This document shows positions 1 to 6,210 of a DNA stretch of 6,260 bases, in pieces (the first letter of the stretch is position 1; each line of letters begins with the position of its first letter). The notes under the pieces are model-generated. The model searched no databases, had not been told where the DNA came from, and saw nothing but the letters and a program-made list of their open reading frames with translations. This DNA is from an uncultured Lachnospiraceae bacterium (GTDB lineage Bacteria > Bacillota > Clostridia > Lachnospirales > Lachnospiraceae). Made by a program: the position numbers and the translations under genes. Location: the NCBI GenBank assembly GCA_910586275.1, contig CAJUIM010000156.1, forward strand, positions 1 to 6,260. Reading direction: 5' to 3'.

Positions 1-5
1 AAAAC

Positions 6-55
6 TCGCGCACGGGCGTCCGCCTCCCAACATTACATTCCGGCTGAACTGTTAC
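6..55 (-). repeat. Left copy of a 50-bp inverted repeat found at both window ends
   Basis: Read on the minus strand, this block starts GTAACAGTTCAGCC and ends in a GC-rich stretch (GGCGGACGCC, then GTGCGCGA). It matches 6211-6260 on the plus strand at 49 of 50 positions; the one difference is C41 against T6225, where A6225 would be needed for a perfect match on the compared strand. The similarity begins exactly at the GTAACAG end: the inner flanks (CCGG here, ATATTT at the right) are unrelated. At the other end it runs to the window edge, so the unit probably continues outside. It could be the tip of an insertion sequence, a MITE, or a REP-like intergenic repeat. No transposase is visible, so the family is not named. 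Confidence 0.9.
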
Positions 56-56
56 C

Positions 57-457
57 GGAAATCAATGCTGAATTTTGTGCCTGTGCTTCCTTGTCCGTAA
101 CGCACAAAAGCCGGTGTTCGGTTTTATGTCTGCACCGACATTTCCGCCGAATGTATCAGGACAGCCAAGACGGTCCGGCAAGGTATCCGGTGCATACCGC
201 AAACATAATTTTTTCAGACCATCGAAAAACGCCGGCACTTAGGCACTGTATTTCAGTGCCTTAGTACCGTTGCGTTTGCCGCTGAGCGAAAGCGTGTCTG
301 AAAAAATTATGTTTGTAGGTGCGCACCGGATACCTTGCCGGACCGTCTTGGCTGTCCCGATACATTCAGCGGAAATGCCGGTGCAGACATAACCGAGCAC
401 CGGCTTTTGTGCGTTACGGACAAGGAAGCACAGGCACAAAATTCAGCATTGACTTCC
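57..457. repeat. Giant imperfect palindrome (about 162-nt arms) downstream of the hydrolase gene
   Basis: Left arm 57-219 and right arm 296-457 are reverse complements except for eight substitutions, a 2-nt T insertion in the left arm (within 122-125) and a 1-nt gap near 198, so about 95% of positions pair. The longest uninterrupted matches are 62-116 (55 nt) and 159-193 (35 nt). The 76-nt centre also folds, closing on a TATTT loop. As RNA this would be one long double-stranded stem; as DNA it could extrude a cruciform. The right arm ends 5 nt from the hydrolase stop codon, so the block could act as a terminator or 3' stabiliser of that transcript, but no U-run of the classical intrinsic type follows it. 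A fold-back (snap-back) MITE or a structured non-coding RNA are both possible; which one cannot be settled here. It accounts for most of the gene-free left end. Confidence 0.93.
237..265. repeat. Terminal hairpin at the centre of the giant palindrome
   Basis: AGGCACTG (241-248) pairs with CAGTGCCT (254-261) around a TATTT loop; one mismatched position (240/262) is followed by three more pairs (237-239 with 263-265). Beyond that, CGG/CCG and AAACGC/GCGTTT segments continue the pairing with small bulges, linking this hairpin to the long arms on either side. It is the apex of the 57-457 fold. Part of the right loop strand (280-295) is unpaired and has only a weak local stem. Confidence 0.8.
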
Positions 458-462
458 ATGCA

Positions 463-1644
463 TTATAAACAGTTCCCATACAGCGCATTTTTCATTTTCC
501 TCAGAACCGGCAAAGTCCCTGCGTCCTTACACTGAGTCATAAACACAATGCTTATCCTGTTCTGAGGATCGTTGCTGAAATAGCAGCCCAGCCAGCCGTC
601 CCAGCCATACTCCCCTCTGCTGCCCATATGCAGTGCCTTCCCTTCCTCCTGCAGAATGCGCAGAAGATTACTATAGGCATAGCCCCTTATATGGGTAAAC
701 TGTTTTTCCATTTCCTGCTGCTGGTTCCAAAGCAGCCCGCCGTTCACCATAAAGCGCACCGTATGCTCCCCCAGCACCCTCCTGCCGTTATATATGCCCC
801 CCTGCAGAAGCATATGCGCAAACCGCATATAATCGTCCACTGTGGAAACAAGCCCTGCACCGCCCGATTCAAAAGCCGGCTCCCTGTCCATGGCATTGAT
901 AATTCCCAAATGATTCCCGCAATACGGTTCCATGCCGTCTATCCCCGTCTGATAAGTCACGGCCAACCTCTCCCGCTTTTCCTCCGGCACATAAAAGCCG
1001 GTATCTTCCATCCCCAAGGGCTCAAAAAAATTCTCCCGCAGATATCGGGAAAAAGCCACGCCGGAAACCTTCTCAACAATGGCACCCAGCACATCCGCAC
1101 AGCTGCTGTACAGCCATCCGCTGCCCGGCTGGAAAGCCAAGGGACATTTCCCCAGCCGCTCCGTAAACTCCGCCGTGGACATAGGATGATCCGTGAAAAG
1201 CCTCCGGTCCAATTCCACGAACACCTGATCCGTCTCTCTTCCGGCAGGCCCGGCATATCCGGGATACATCAGTCCTGCCGTCATATCCATCAGATCCTTT
1301 ACCATAACATCCCTCTGCACGGGAACCCGTTCCCCTGCCTTCCCCTCCACGGTCTGTCCGCGAAAAGACGGAAAAAAAGCCGCCACAGGCTCTCCCATAT
1401 CCAGCCGCCCTTCTTCCGTCAGTTTCATGACAGCTGCCGCAGTAATCGGCTTTGTCATGGAATACAGGCGGAAAATGCTGTCCCGCTGCAGCTTCTTTTT
1501 CTGCTCCACATTCCTATAGCCGCTCTGTAAGTAACAGATTTCCCTGCCTTCTTTCTGCACGCAGAAATTGGCTCCTGCTATTTCCTTATTATCCACTGCC
1601 TTATCCAGGATCTCCTGCAGCCTCCGTATATTTTCTTCTTTCAT
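463..1644 (-). CDS. Serine hydrolase, class C beta-lactamase / family VIII esterase type
   Basis: A 393-residue protein of the beta-lactamase-related serine hydrolase family (penicillin-binding-protein fold). The nucleophile motif SxxK is S62-M-T-K65 in FRLYSMTKPIT. The second motif is Y179-S-S (WLYSSCADVLG), the Y-x-S form seen in family VIII carboxylesterases instead of the Y-x-N of true AmpC enzymes. The third is W348-D-G350 (GWDGW), again the esterase-like W-x-G rather than K-T-G. There is no signal peptide or membrane segment, so it should act in the cytoplasm, which argues against cell-wall or beta-lactam targets. Likely reaction: hydrolysis or acyl transfer on a small ester or amide; the substrate is unknown. 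The start at 1644 (MKEENIRR) is chosen because GGGAGGG lies 8 nt upstream and because the promoter puts the transcript start at about 1733, on top of the ATG at 1734 that would add 30 residues. It sits 173 nt after recG, has its own promoter, and ends 5 nt before the giant palindrome. Confidence 0.9.
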   Translation of the reverse strand: MKEENIRRLQEILDKAVDNKEIAGANFCVQKEGREICYLQSGYRNVEQKKKLQRDSIFRLYSMTKPITAAAVMKLTEEGRLDMGEPVAAFFPSFRGQTVEGKAGERVPVQRDVMVKDLMDMTAGLMYPGYAGPAGRETDQVFVELDRRLFTDHPMSTAEFTERLGKCPLAFQPGSGWLYSSCADVLGAIVEKVSGVAFSRYLRENFFEPLGMEDTGFYVPEEKRERLAVTYQTGIDGMEPYCGNHLGIINAMDREPAFESGGAGLVSTVDDYMRFAHMLLQGGIYNGRRVLGEHTVRFMVNGGLLWNQQQEMEKQFTHIRGYAYSNLLRILQEEGKALHMGSRGEYGWDGWLGCYFSNDPQNRISIVFMTQCKDAGTLPVLRKMKNALYGNCL

Positions 1645-1651
1645 CCGCTTA

Positions 1652-1658
1652 CCCTCCC
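1652..1658 (-). promoter_or_regulatory. Ribosome binding site of the serine hydrolase
   Basis: The minus strand reads GGGAGGG with its GGAGG core 8 nt before the ATG at 1644-1642. It decides the start: none of the upstream in-frame ATGs (1734, 1677, 1671) has a comparable Shine-Dalgarno sequence. Confidence 0.8.
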
Positions 1659-1739
1659 AAATTCCGGTCATTTTCATCCGCGTAAGCCGGCCGAAACCGC
1701 CTTTCCGGCTGCCCGCGGACAGTGTATCCGCCATTTACC

Positions 1740-1748
1740 ATTATAACA
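1740..1748 (-). promoter_or_regulatory. Extended -10 promoter of the serine hydrolase
   Basis: The minus strand reads TGTTATAAT, a perfect TATAAT (1745-1740) with the TGn extension. No good -35 hexamer stands 16-18 nt upstream (the region is an AT-rich TATATTTC-type sequence), which is typical of extended -10 promoters. Initiation is expected near 1733, leaving a leader of about 90 nt. The leader can form a 6-bp GC stem (1685-1690 with 1705-1710). No convincing terminator separates this from recG, so read-through is also possible. Confidence 0.7.
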
Positions 1749-1817
1749 GAAAATTTTTAAGAAATATATCCGTTTTTTCTTGCCGCTGCCATTTTATGCC
1801 AAAAGAACCGGCTTTGC

Positions 1818-3872
1818 TCAGATTGTCCTGAAATCCCCCTCTCCAAAGGACTTTTCCACATATGCCCGCAATGCCCTATGCTCCTCCAAAGCCAGTTCCT
1901 CATCCTCCGCCAACAGCTTTTCCACACATTTTTCCGCCTTTTTCAGCAACCCGGCATCCTGATACACATCCCCGATCTTAAAATCCATCAGCCCGCTCTG
2001 GCGGATACCGAACAAATCCCCCGGCCCTCTCATTTTTAAATCTTCTCCCGCAATAAAAAAGCCGTCGTTGGAACGGTTCAGAATATCCAGCCGGTCAAAC
2101 GCCTGCGGCTTGCCGGAGCCGTTGATGAAAATACAGTAAGACTGATGTTCCCCCCTGCCCACCCGTCCCCGCAGCTGATGCAGCTGTGCCAGCCCGAAAC
2201 GTTCCGCGTTCTCTATCATCATTACCGTGGCATTCGGCACATTAATGCCCACCTCAATAACCGTAGTGGATACAAGCACGTCAATATTATGAAGGGCATA
2301 TTCTTCCATGATTCTGTTTTTATCCGCAGGCCGCATTTTCCCGTGCAGACAGCCAACCCGCAGTTCCGGCGGCAGCACGCTCCTTAGCTTTTCCGTATAT
2401 GAAGTGACATTCTCCACGCCCTCCAATTCCCCTTCCTCCACCATCGGACAGATCACATAGACCTGCCGGCCGGCGGCTGCCTCTCTGGCAAGGAAACGGT
2501 AGGCCTTTTCCCGGTAGTCCGTGCCTACCACGCAGTTCTTAATAGGAAGCCGGTCCGCCGGAAGTTCATCCACTACGGAAATATCCAAATCACCGTACAG
2601 AATAATGGCCAAGGTCCTGGGGATAGGTGTTGCGCTCATAACCATCACATGGACATTTTCCCCTTTTCCTGCCAGCCGCTCCCTCTGCCGCACGCCGAAC
2701 CGGTGCTGTTCATCCGTAACTACCAATGCCAGATTCCTATATTCCACCCGTTCCTGAATCAACGCATGAGTGCCGATTATCACATTGACCGTTCCGCACT
2801 GCACCGCCTCATACACCTGTCTTTTCTCCTTGGCTGTCATGGAGCCGGTCAGCAAGGCAGGACAAAACGGCAGCCCGTATTTTTCCTGCAGCCCTGCCAT
2901 AGACTCATAATGCTGGGCGGCAAGCACTTCGGTAGGAGCCATCATAGCCCCCTGATACCCATTGGATACGCAGAGCAGCAATGCCAGAAAAGCCAGAATG
3001 GTCTTGCCCGATCCCACATCCCCCTGTACCAGACGGTTCATGGCTTTCCCACCCTGCAGATCCGCTTTGATTTCCTCCCATACTTTCTTCTGTGCCCCTG
3101 TCAATGCATAAGGAAGGGATTTCGTCAGCCGTTCCGCTTCGGCCGAATCCGGCATAGGATATCGGTTCTCCAATACCTCATTTTGTTCCTTACATTTCCG
3201 CAGCATAAGGATAAACAGGAAAAACTCGTCAAAAGCCAGACGCTTTCGGGCCTGCAGCATGCTTTCATAGTCCGGCGGGAAATGTATTTCCTCCATTGCC
3301 TGCCGGAAGTCCTCCAATTCCATTTCCTTTTTCACCCATTCCGGCAGATAATCCTGGGAGAAGTCATAAAAAGAGAGCGCCTGCTTCATTGCCTTTGCCA
3401 CCGCATGATTGGTCAGCCCCGCAGTCAGCGGATATCTGGGCTGCAGGATTCCTGTCAGCCTGAAATATTCCTCCGGCTTATAAATCTTTGCCTGTTCCAT
3501 TACCAACCTACCGTTTTTGGCCTGCACTACACCCCTGAAAATATAAAACAGCCCCTTTTTCAGAATATTTTTCACATAGGGCATATTAAAATATGTCATG
3601 GAAATTTCACCGCCCGCATCTCGGATGACAAAATTCAATATAGTCAGGCTGCGCACCTTTTTTGCCGAAATATTACCTACAAGACAGGCCCTCACCGAAC
3701 AGAGTTCCCCTGCCCTGCAGTCCGAAATAGCCAGCGGCTCTTTAAAATCTTCGTAATCCCGTGGGTAGCTATGCAGCAAATCCCCCACTGTCTGAATGCC
3801 TACTTTCCGGAACAGTTTTGCCGTCTTTTCCCCTACCCCTTTTATTTCCGTAATCCCTGTATTGCTGTCCAT
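1818..3872 (-). CDS. recG: ATP-dependent DNA helicase RecG
   Basis: A 684-residue protein, matching the usual RecG length (about 680-695). RecG is a monomeric superfamily 2 translocase that remodels stalled replication forks and branch-migrates D-loops, R-loops and Holliday junctions. Order: an N-terminal helix-hairpin-like segment (ITEIKGVGEKTA, residues 7-18) leading to the wedge/OB domain (about 45-150); Walker A GDVGSGKT (284-291); DEQH box (387-390); SAT motif III (413-415) in MSATPIPRTLAI; motifs V and VI in TTVIEVGINVPNA (536-548) and QLHQLRGRVGRG (563-574); and the C-terminal TRG region (GEDLKMRGPGDLFGIRQSG, about 609-627). All motifs look intact. The start at 3872 (MDSNTG) has GGAGGG 7 nt upstream; an ATG at 3923 would add 17 residues but has no Shine-Dalgarno sequence. 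It follows fakA after 163 nt, a common order in Firmicutes. Confidence 0.97.
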   Translation of the reverse strand: MDSNTGITEIKGVGEKTAKLFRKVGIQTVGDLLHSYPRDYEDFKEPLAISDCRAGELCSVRACLVGNISAKKVRSLTILNFVIRDAGGEISMTYFNMPYVKNILKKGLFYIFRGVVQAKNGRLVMEQAKIYKPEEYFRLTGILQPRYPLTAGLTNHAVAKAMKQALSFYDFSQDYLPEWVKKEMELEDFRQAMEEIHFPPDYESMLQARKRLAFDEFFLFILMLRKCKEQNEVLENRYPMPDSAEAERLTKSLPYALTGAQKKVWEEIKADLQGGKAMNRLVQGDVGSGKTILAFLALLLCVSNGYQGAMMAPTEVLAAQHYESMAGLQEKYGLPFCPALLTGSMTAKEKRQVYEAVQCGTVNVIIGTHALIQERVEYRNLALVVTDEQHRFGVRQRERLAGKGENVHVMVMSATPIPRTLAIILYGDLDISVVDELPADRLPIKNCVVGTDYREKAYRFLAREAAAGRQVYVICPMVEEGELEGVENVTSYTEKLRSVLPPELRVGCLHGKMRPADKNRIMEEYALHNIDVLVSTTVIEVGINVPNATVMMIENAERFGLAQLHQLRGRVGRGEHQSYCIFINGSGKPQAFDRLDILNRSNDGFFIAGEDLKMRGPGDLFGIRQSGLMDFKIGDVYQDAGLLKKAEKCVEKLLAEDEELALEEHRALRAYVEKSFGEGDFRTI

Positions 3873-3879
3873 CTGCCGC

Positions 3880-3884
3880 CCTCC
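3880..3884 (-). promoter_or_regulatory. Ribosome binding site of recG
   Basis: GGAGG on the minus strand, 7 nt before the ATG at 3872-3870. It favours the 684-residue RecG over the 701-residue reading from 3923, whose upstream sequence (TTTCCTGAACCG) has no such motif. Confidence 0.8.
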
Positions 3885-3947
3885 GGAACATGTCCTGCCA
3901 GACAAATACAATTCCCTTGTCATCGGTTCAGGAAACTGCCCATAAAA

Positions 3948-3977
3948 ATCTTAAAAAGAATTCCATAACAGTTTCAA
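3948..3977 (-). promoter_or_regulatory. Possible internal promoter for recG
   Basis: The minus strand shows TTGAAA (3977-3972, five of six consensus bases) and TAAGAT (3953-3948, four of six) separated by 18 nt. A transcript from about 3941 would have a leader of roughly 70 nt before the preferred recG start. The fakA-recG gap has no convincing intrinsic terminator, so recG may be served both by this promoter and by read-through from the asp23-fakA operon. The match is moderate and unproven. Confidence 0.4.
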
Positions 3978-4035
3978 AAGCCGACAACAAGGGAAAGTAA
4001 ATGCTGCTCCCGATTAAAATAATTCAAAAAACAAT

Positions 4036-5709
4036 TTATTCTGCCGAGATAATATAATAGTAAATCGGCTGCCCGCCATATTGCAGTTCCAAATCGCATT
4101 CCGGATATTTTTCCGCAATAAGGCCGCTCAGGCTTTCCGCATCCTTTTCCGTCACCTCGGATCCGTAATAAATGCTGATCAGTTCCTTCTCGCCGGCCAT
4201 CATGTCTGCCACCATTTTCAGCGTCACCTCCAGCATATCCGGTCCGCTGGACAGGATGCCGCTGTCGCCTATGCCCATATAGTCCCCCTGCTTGATTTCT
4301 TTGTCGTCAATGACCGTATCCCGCACTGCATAGGTCACCTGCCCGGTGCTGACTGCCTTGATTTCCTCCATCATCGTATCCGTATTTTCCTCAATGCTTA
4401 AATCCGGCACATAGTTAATGACTGCGGTTATTCCCTGGGGCACTGTCTTTGTAGGGATGACAATGATTTTTTTGTTCTCCACCATATGAGCGGCCTGATC
4501 TGCCGCCAATATAATATTTTTATTGTTTGGAAGGATATACACCGTATCCGCATTCACTTTCTCAATGGCATCCAGCATATCCGCCGTGCTTGGATTCATT
4601 GTCTGTCCGCCTTCAATTATATAGTCCACGCCCAGCCCTTTGAAAATGTCATGAATGCCCTCGCCTGCAGAAACCGCAATAAATCCTACTTCTTTCTTCG
4701 GCGCATCCTCCTGCGGCAGTTCCGGTTCTTCCTTCTTCTGCTTCTCCGACATCTTAAACAGCTTTTCCTCATGTTCCAGACGCATGTTGTCAATCTTCAT
4801 ATTGGATAGCGCACCGTATTTCAATGCTTTCTGGATGGCAAGCCCGGGGTCATTGGTATGTACATGTACCTTGACCACATCATCATCCGCAACCACGACT
4901 ATGGAATCGCCGATGGATTCCAGATAAGCCTTAAAATCCATCTCCTGTTTAATATTGAAGTTGCGGTTCAGCATAATGATAAATTCCGTGCAGTAGCCGA
5001 ATTTAATATCCGCCTGCGCCTGCGCTTCCATATTTATCTGAGTGCTTCCCATGGACGGTGCTTTCGCCTCTGCTATCGTCAGATCAATTTCCTTGCCGGA
5101 AAATGCATCATAAGCGCCTTTCAGCACCTGCATCAGACCCTGTCCGCCGGAATCCACCACTCCCGCCTGCTTCAGAACCGGAAGCATCTCCGGAGTCTTC
5201 GCCAGCACACCGTCCGCATGCTTAATCACTTCCGCAAAAAAAACGCCCAGATCCTCTTCCCCGTTATCGGCCAGTTCCCTCGCCTTTTTTGCGCCTCCTT
5301 TTGCCACCGTCAGAATAGTTCCCTCTTTCGGCTTCATAACCGCCTTATACGCAGTCTCAACCGCTTTATCAAAAGCATCCGCAAGGATACTCACATCCAC
5401 TTCCTCATAGTCTCTGACACCTTTTGTAAATCCCCGGAAAAGCTGTGACAAAATAACGCCGGAATTCCCTCTCGCCCCTCTTAAAGAGCCGGAAGATATT
5501 GCTTTACAGAGAGAAGCCATATCAGGATTCTGCAATGCTGACACTTCTTTTGCCGCAGACATAATGGTCAATGTCATATTCGTGCCAGTGTCGCCGTCCG
5601 GGACAGGAAACACATTCAGTTCATTGATCCATTCTTTCTTTGCCTCCAAATTTTTTGCACCAGCTAAGAACATTCTGGCAAACATCTTAGCGTCAATTGT
5701 ATTAGCCAC
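4036..5709 (-). CDS. fakA: Fatty acid kinase catalytic subunit FakA (YloV, DAK2/DhaL-domain protein)
   Basis: A 557-residue cytoplasmic kinase. In the known family FakA phosphorylates a fatty acid carried by a FakB (DegV-type) partner, feeding exogenous fatty acids into phospholipid synthesis; no fakB is in this window. The N-terminal DhaL domain (about 1-205) has the Mg-ATP aspartate motif FPVPDGDTGTN (34-44), SGSLRGARGNSG (73-84) and VVDSGGQG (184-191). The middle domain has C240 (FGYCTEF) and H282/H284 (VHVHTN), at the positions I recall for the zinc ligands of Staphylococcus aureus FakA. A charged K/E/P-rich linker (about 310-335) leads to a C-terminal DegV/DAK1-like domain with GGQTMNPST, LPNNKNI and PTKTVPQG. 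The start is GTG at 5709 (VANTIDAK), with AAGGAGG 8 nt upstream; a TTG at 5730 would add seven residues but would put the Shine-Dalgarno inside the gene. Only 13 nt separate it from the Asp23-family gene, so they form one operon. Confidence 0.95.
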   Translation of the reverse strand: MANTIDAKMFARMFLAGAKNLEAKKEWINELNVFPVPDGDTGTNMTLTIMSAAKEVSALQNPDMASLCKAISSGSLRGARGNSGVILSQLFRGFTKGVRDYEEVDVSILADAFDKAVETAYKAVMKPKEGTILTVAKGGAKKARELADNGEEDLGVFFAEVIKHADGVLAKTPEMLPVLKQAGVVDSGGQGLMQVLKGAYDAFSGKEIDLTIAEAKAPSMGSTQINMEAQAQADIKFGYCTEFIIMLNRNFNIKQEMDFKAYLESIGDSIVVVADDDVVKVHVHTNDPGLAIQKALKYGALSNMKIDNMRLEHEEKLFKMSEKQKKEEPELPQEDAPKKEVGFIAVSAGEGIHDIFKGLGVDYIIEGGQTMNPSTADMLDAIEKVNADTVYILPNNKNIILAADQAAHMVENKKIIVIPTKTVPQGITAVINYVPDLSIEENTDTMMEEIKAVSTGQVTYAVRDTVIDDKEIKQGDYMGIGDSGILSSGPDMLEVTLKMVADMMAGEKELISIYYGSEVTEKDAESLSGLIAEKYPECDLELQYGGQPIYYYIISAE

Positions 5710-5717
5710 AACAAAAT

Positions 5718-5724
5718 CCTCCTT
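5718..5724 (-). promoter_or_regulatory. Ribosome binding site of fakA, overlapping the upstream stop codon
   Basis: AAGGAGG on the minus strand shares its first two bases with the TAA stop of the Asp23-family gene (5725-5723) and lies 8 nt before the GTG at 5709-5707. This layout fits translational coupling and fixes the fakA start. Confidence 0.85.
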
Positions 5725-6082
5725 AATCAATCACTCTCACACCTTCGACAAAGATGTTGATTTTCTCAATTTCAATTCCCGTAAATTCTTCCACTTTATA
5801 TTTCACGTTGCTGATCAGATTATCCGACACTGCAAGTATCCCCACTCCATATGCGATAATCACATGAAAATCCAAAGTCAGCTTATGGCCTTTCAGTGCC
5901 ACCTTAATGCCCCGCGTCATGCTGTCCATCTTAAGCAGCTTCACCAACCCGTCTTTCACATTTACCCCGGCCATGCCGACGATTCCGAAACATTCCATGG
6001 CGACTGCACCGGCATACTGCGCAATCACTTCAGTATCAATCGCTATATTTCCCATATGGGTATCCATAGAAGATGCTCTCAT
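5723..6082 (-). CDS. Asp23/Gls24 family protein (YloU type)
   Basis: A 119-residue small protein of the Asp23/Gls24 (DUF322) family. Members are linked to alkaline and envelope stress; S. aureus Asp23 is held at the membrane by AmaP, but this short type, found next to yloV, has no well-defined activity. Family features: the N-terminal GNIAIDTEVIAQYAG segment (11-25), the CFGIVGMAG motif (31-39) after a helix, a beta-rich centre (KLTLDFHVIIAYGVGI, about 67-82), and the C-terminal EIEKINIFVEGVRV (104-117). There is no signal peptide or membrane segment. The start at 6082 (MRASSMDTH) has AAGGAGG 6 nt upstream; ATGs at codons 6 and 10 lack this. It is the first gene of the operon, followed after 13 nt by fakA, an association conserved in Firmicutes that suggests a link to membrane lipid homeostasis (inference). 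Confidence 0.93.
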   Translation of the reverse strand: MRASSMDTHMGNIAIDTEVIAQYAGAVAMECFGIVGMAGVNVKDGLVKLLKMDSMTRGIKVALKGHKLTLDFHVIIAYGVGILAVSDNLISNVKYKVEEFTGIEIEKINIFVEGVRVID

Positions 6083-6088
6083 ATCCTA

Positions 6089-6095
6089 CCTCCTT
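6089..6095 (-). promoter_or_regulatory. Ribosome binding site of the Asp23-family gene
   Basis: A perfect AAGGAGG on the minus strand, 6 nt before the ATG at 6082-6080. It picks the first ATG over the in-frame ATGs at codons 6 and 10. Confidence 0.85.
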
Positions 6096-6124
6096 AATTT
6101 TATTCTATCCAACATATATAGGAT

Positions 6125-6153
6125 ATTATAACCTCTCTCAATAAAAGAAACAA
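6125..6153 (-). promoter_or_regulatory. Promoter of the asp23-fakA operon
   Basis: The minus strand shows TTGTTT (6153-6148) and a perfect TATAAT (6130-6125) with an ideal 17-nt spacer. Initiation is expected near 6118, giving a leader of about 36 nt ahead of the Asp23-family gene. The -35 is only a partial match (TTG conserved), but the -10, spacing and location are good. It lies about 60 nt inside the right-hand copy of the terminal repeat. Confidence 0.7.
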
Positions 6154-6210
6154 GAAATATAATGGAAATACTGAAAGATTTTGTAATTAAGCAAAACCGC
6201 AACAATATTT

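Noticed and set aside
239..439. Small minus-strand open frame (66 codons, TTG start) inside the palindrome as a protein gene
   Set aside because: No ribosome binding site, an unusual start, location wholly within a dispersed-looking repeat, and a frameshifted counterpart in the other arm. It is noted as a finding but not listed as a gene.
57..457. The palindrome as a CRISPR array or integron attC site
   Set aside because: It is a single inverted pair, not spaced direct repeats, and it is much longer than attC sites with no integrase or cassette structure nearby.
628..1530. A 300-codon open frame on the plus strand opposite the serine hydrolase
   Set aside because: The minus-strand frame has clear catalytic motifs, a ribosome binding site and a promoter; the plus-strand reading is His/Pro/Arg-rich with no recognisable domain.
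1735..1817. A terminator after recG
   Set aside because: The sequence has only 3-4 bp GCC/GGC pairings and an A-rich rather than U-rich tail on the transcribed strand.
2649..3968. A 439-codon open frame on the plus strand opposite recG
   Set aside because: It is antisense to an intact RecG with all helicase motifs; its composition (rich in His, Gln, Arg, Phe) is typical of a shadow frame and no domain or ribosome binding site is visible.
3923..4035. A rho-independent terminator between fakA and recG
   Set aside because: The only pairing seen (GGGA with TCCC around 4000) is four bases with a long loop and no U-run, so it is not supported.
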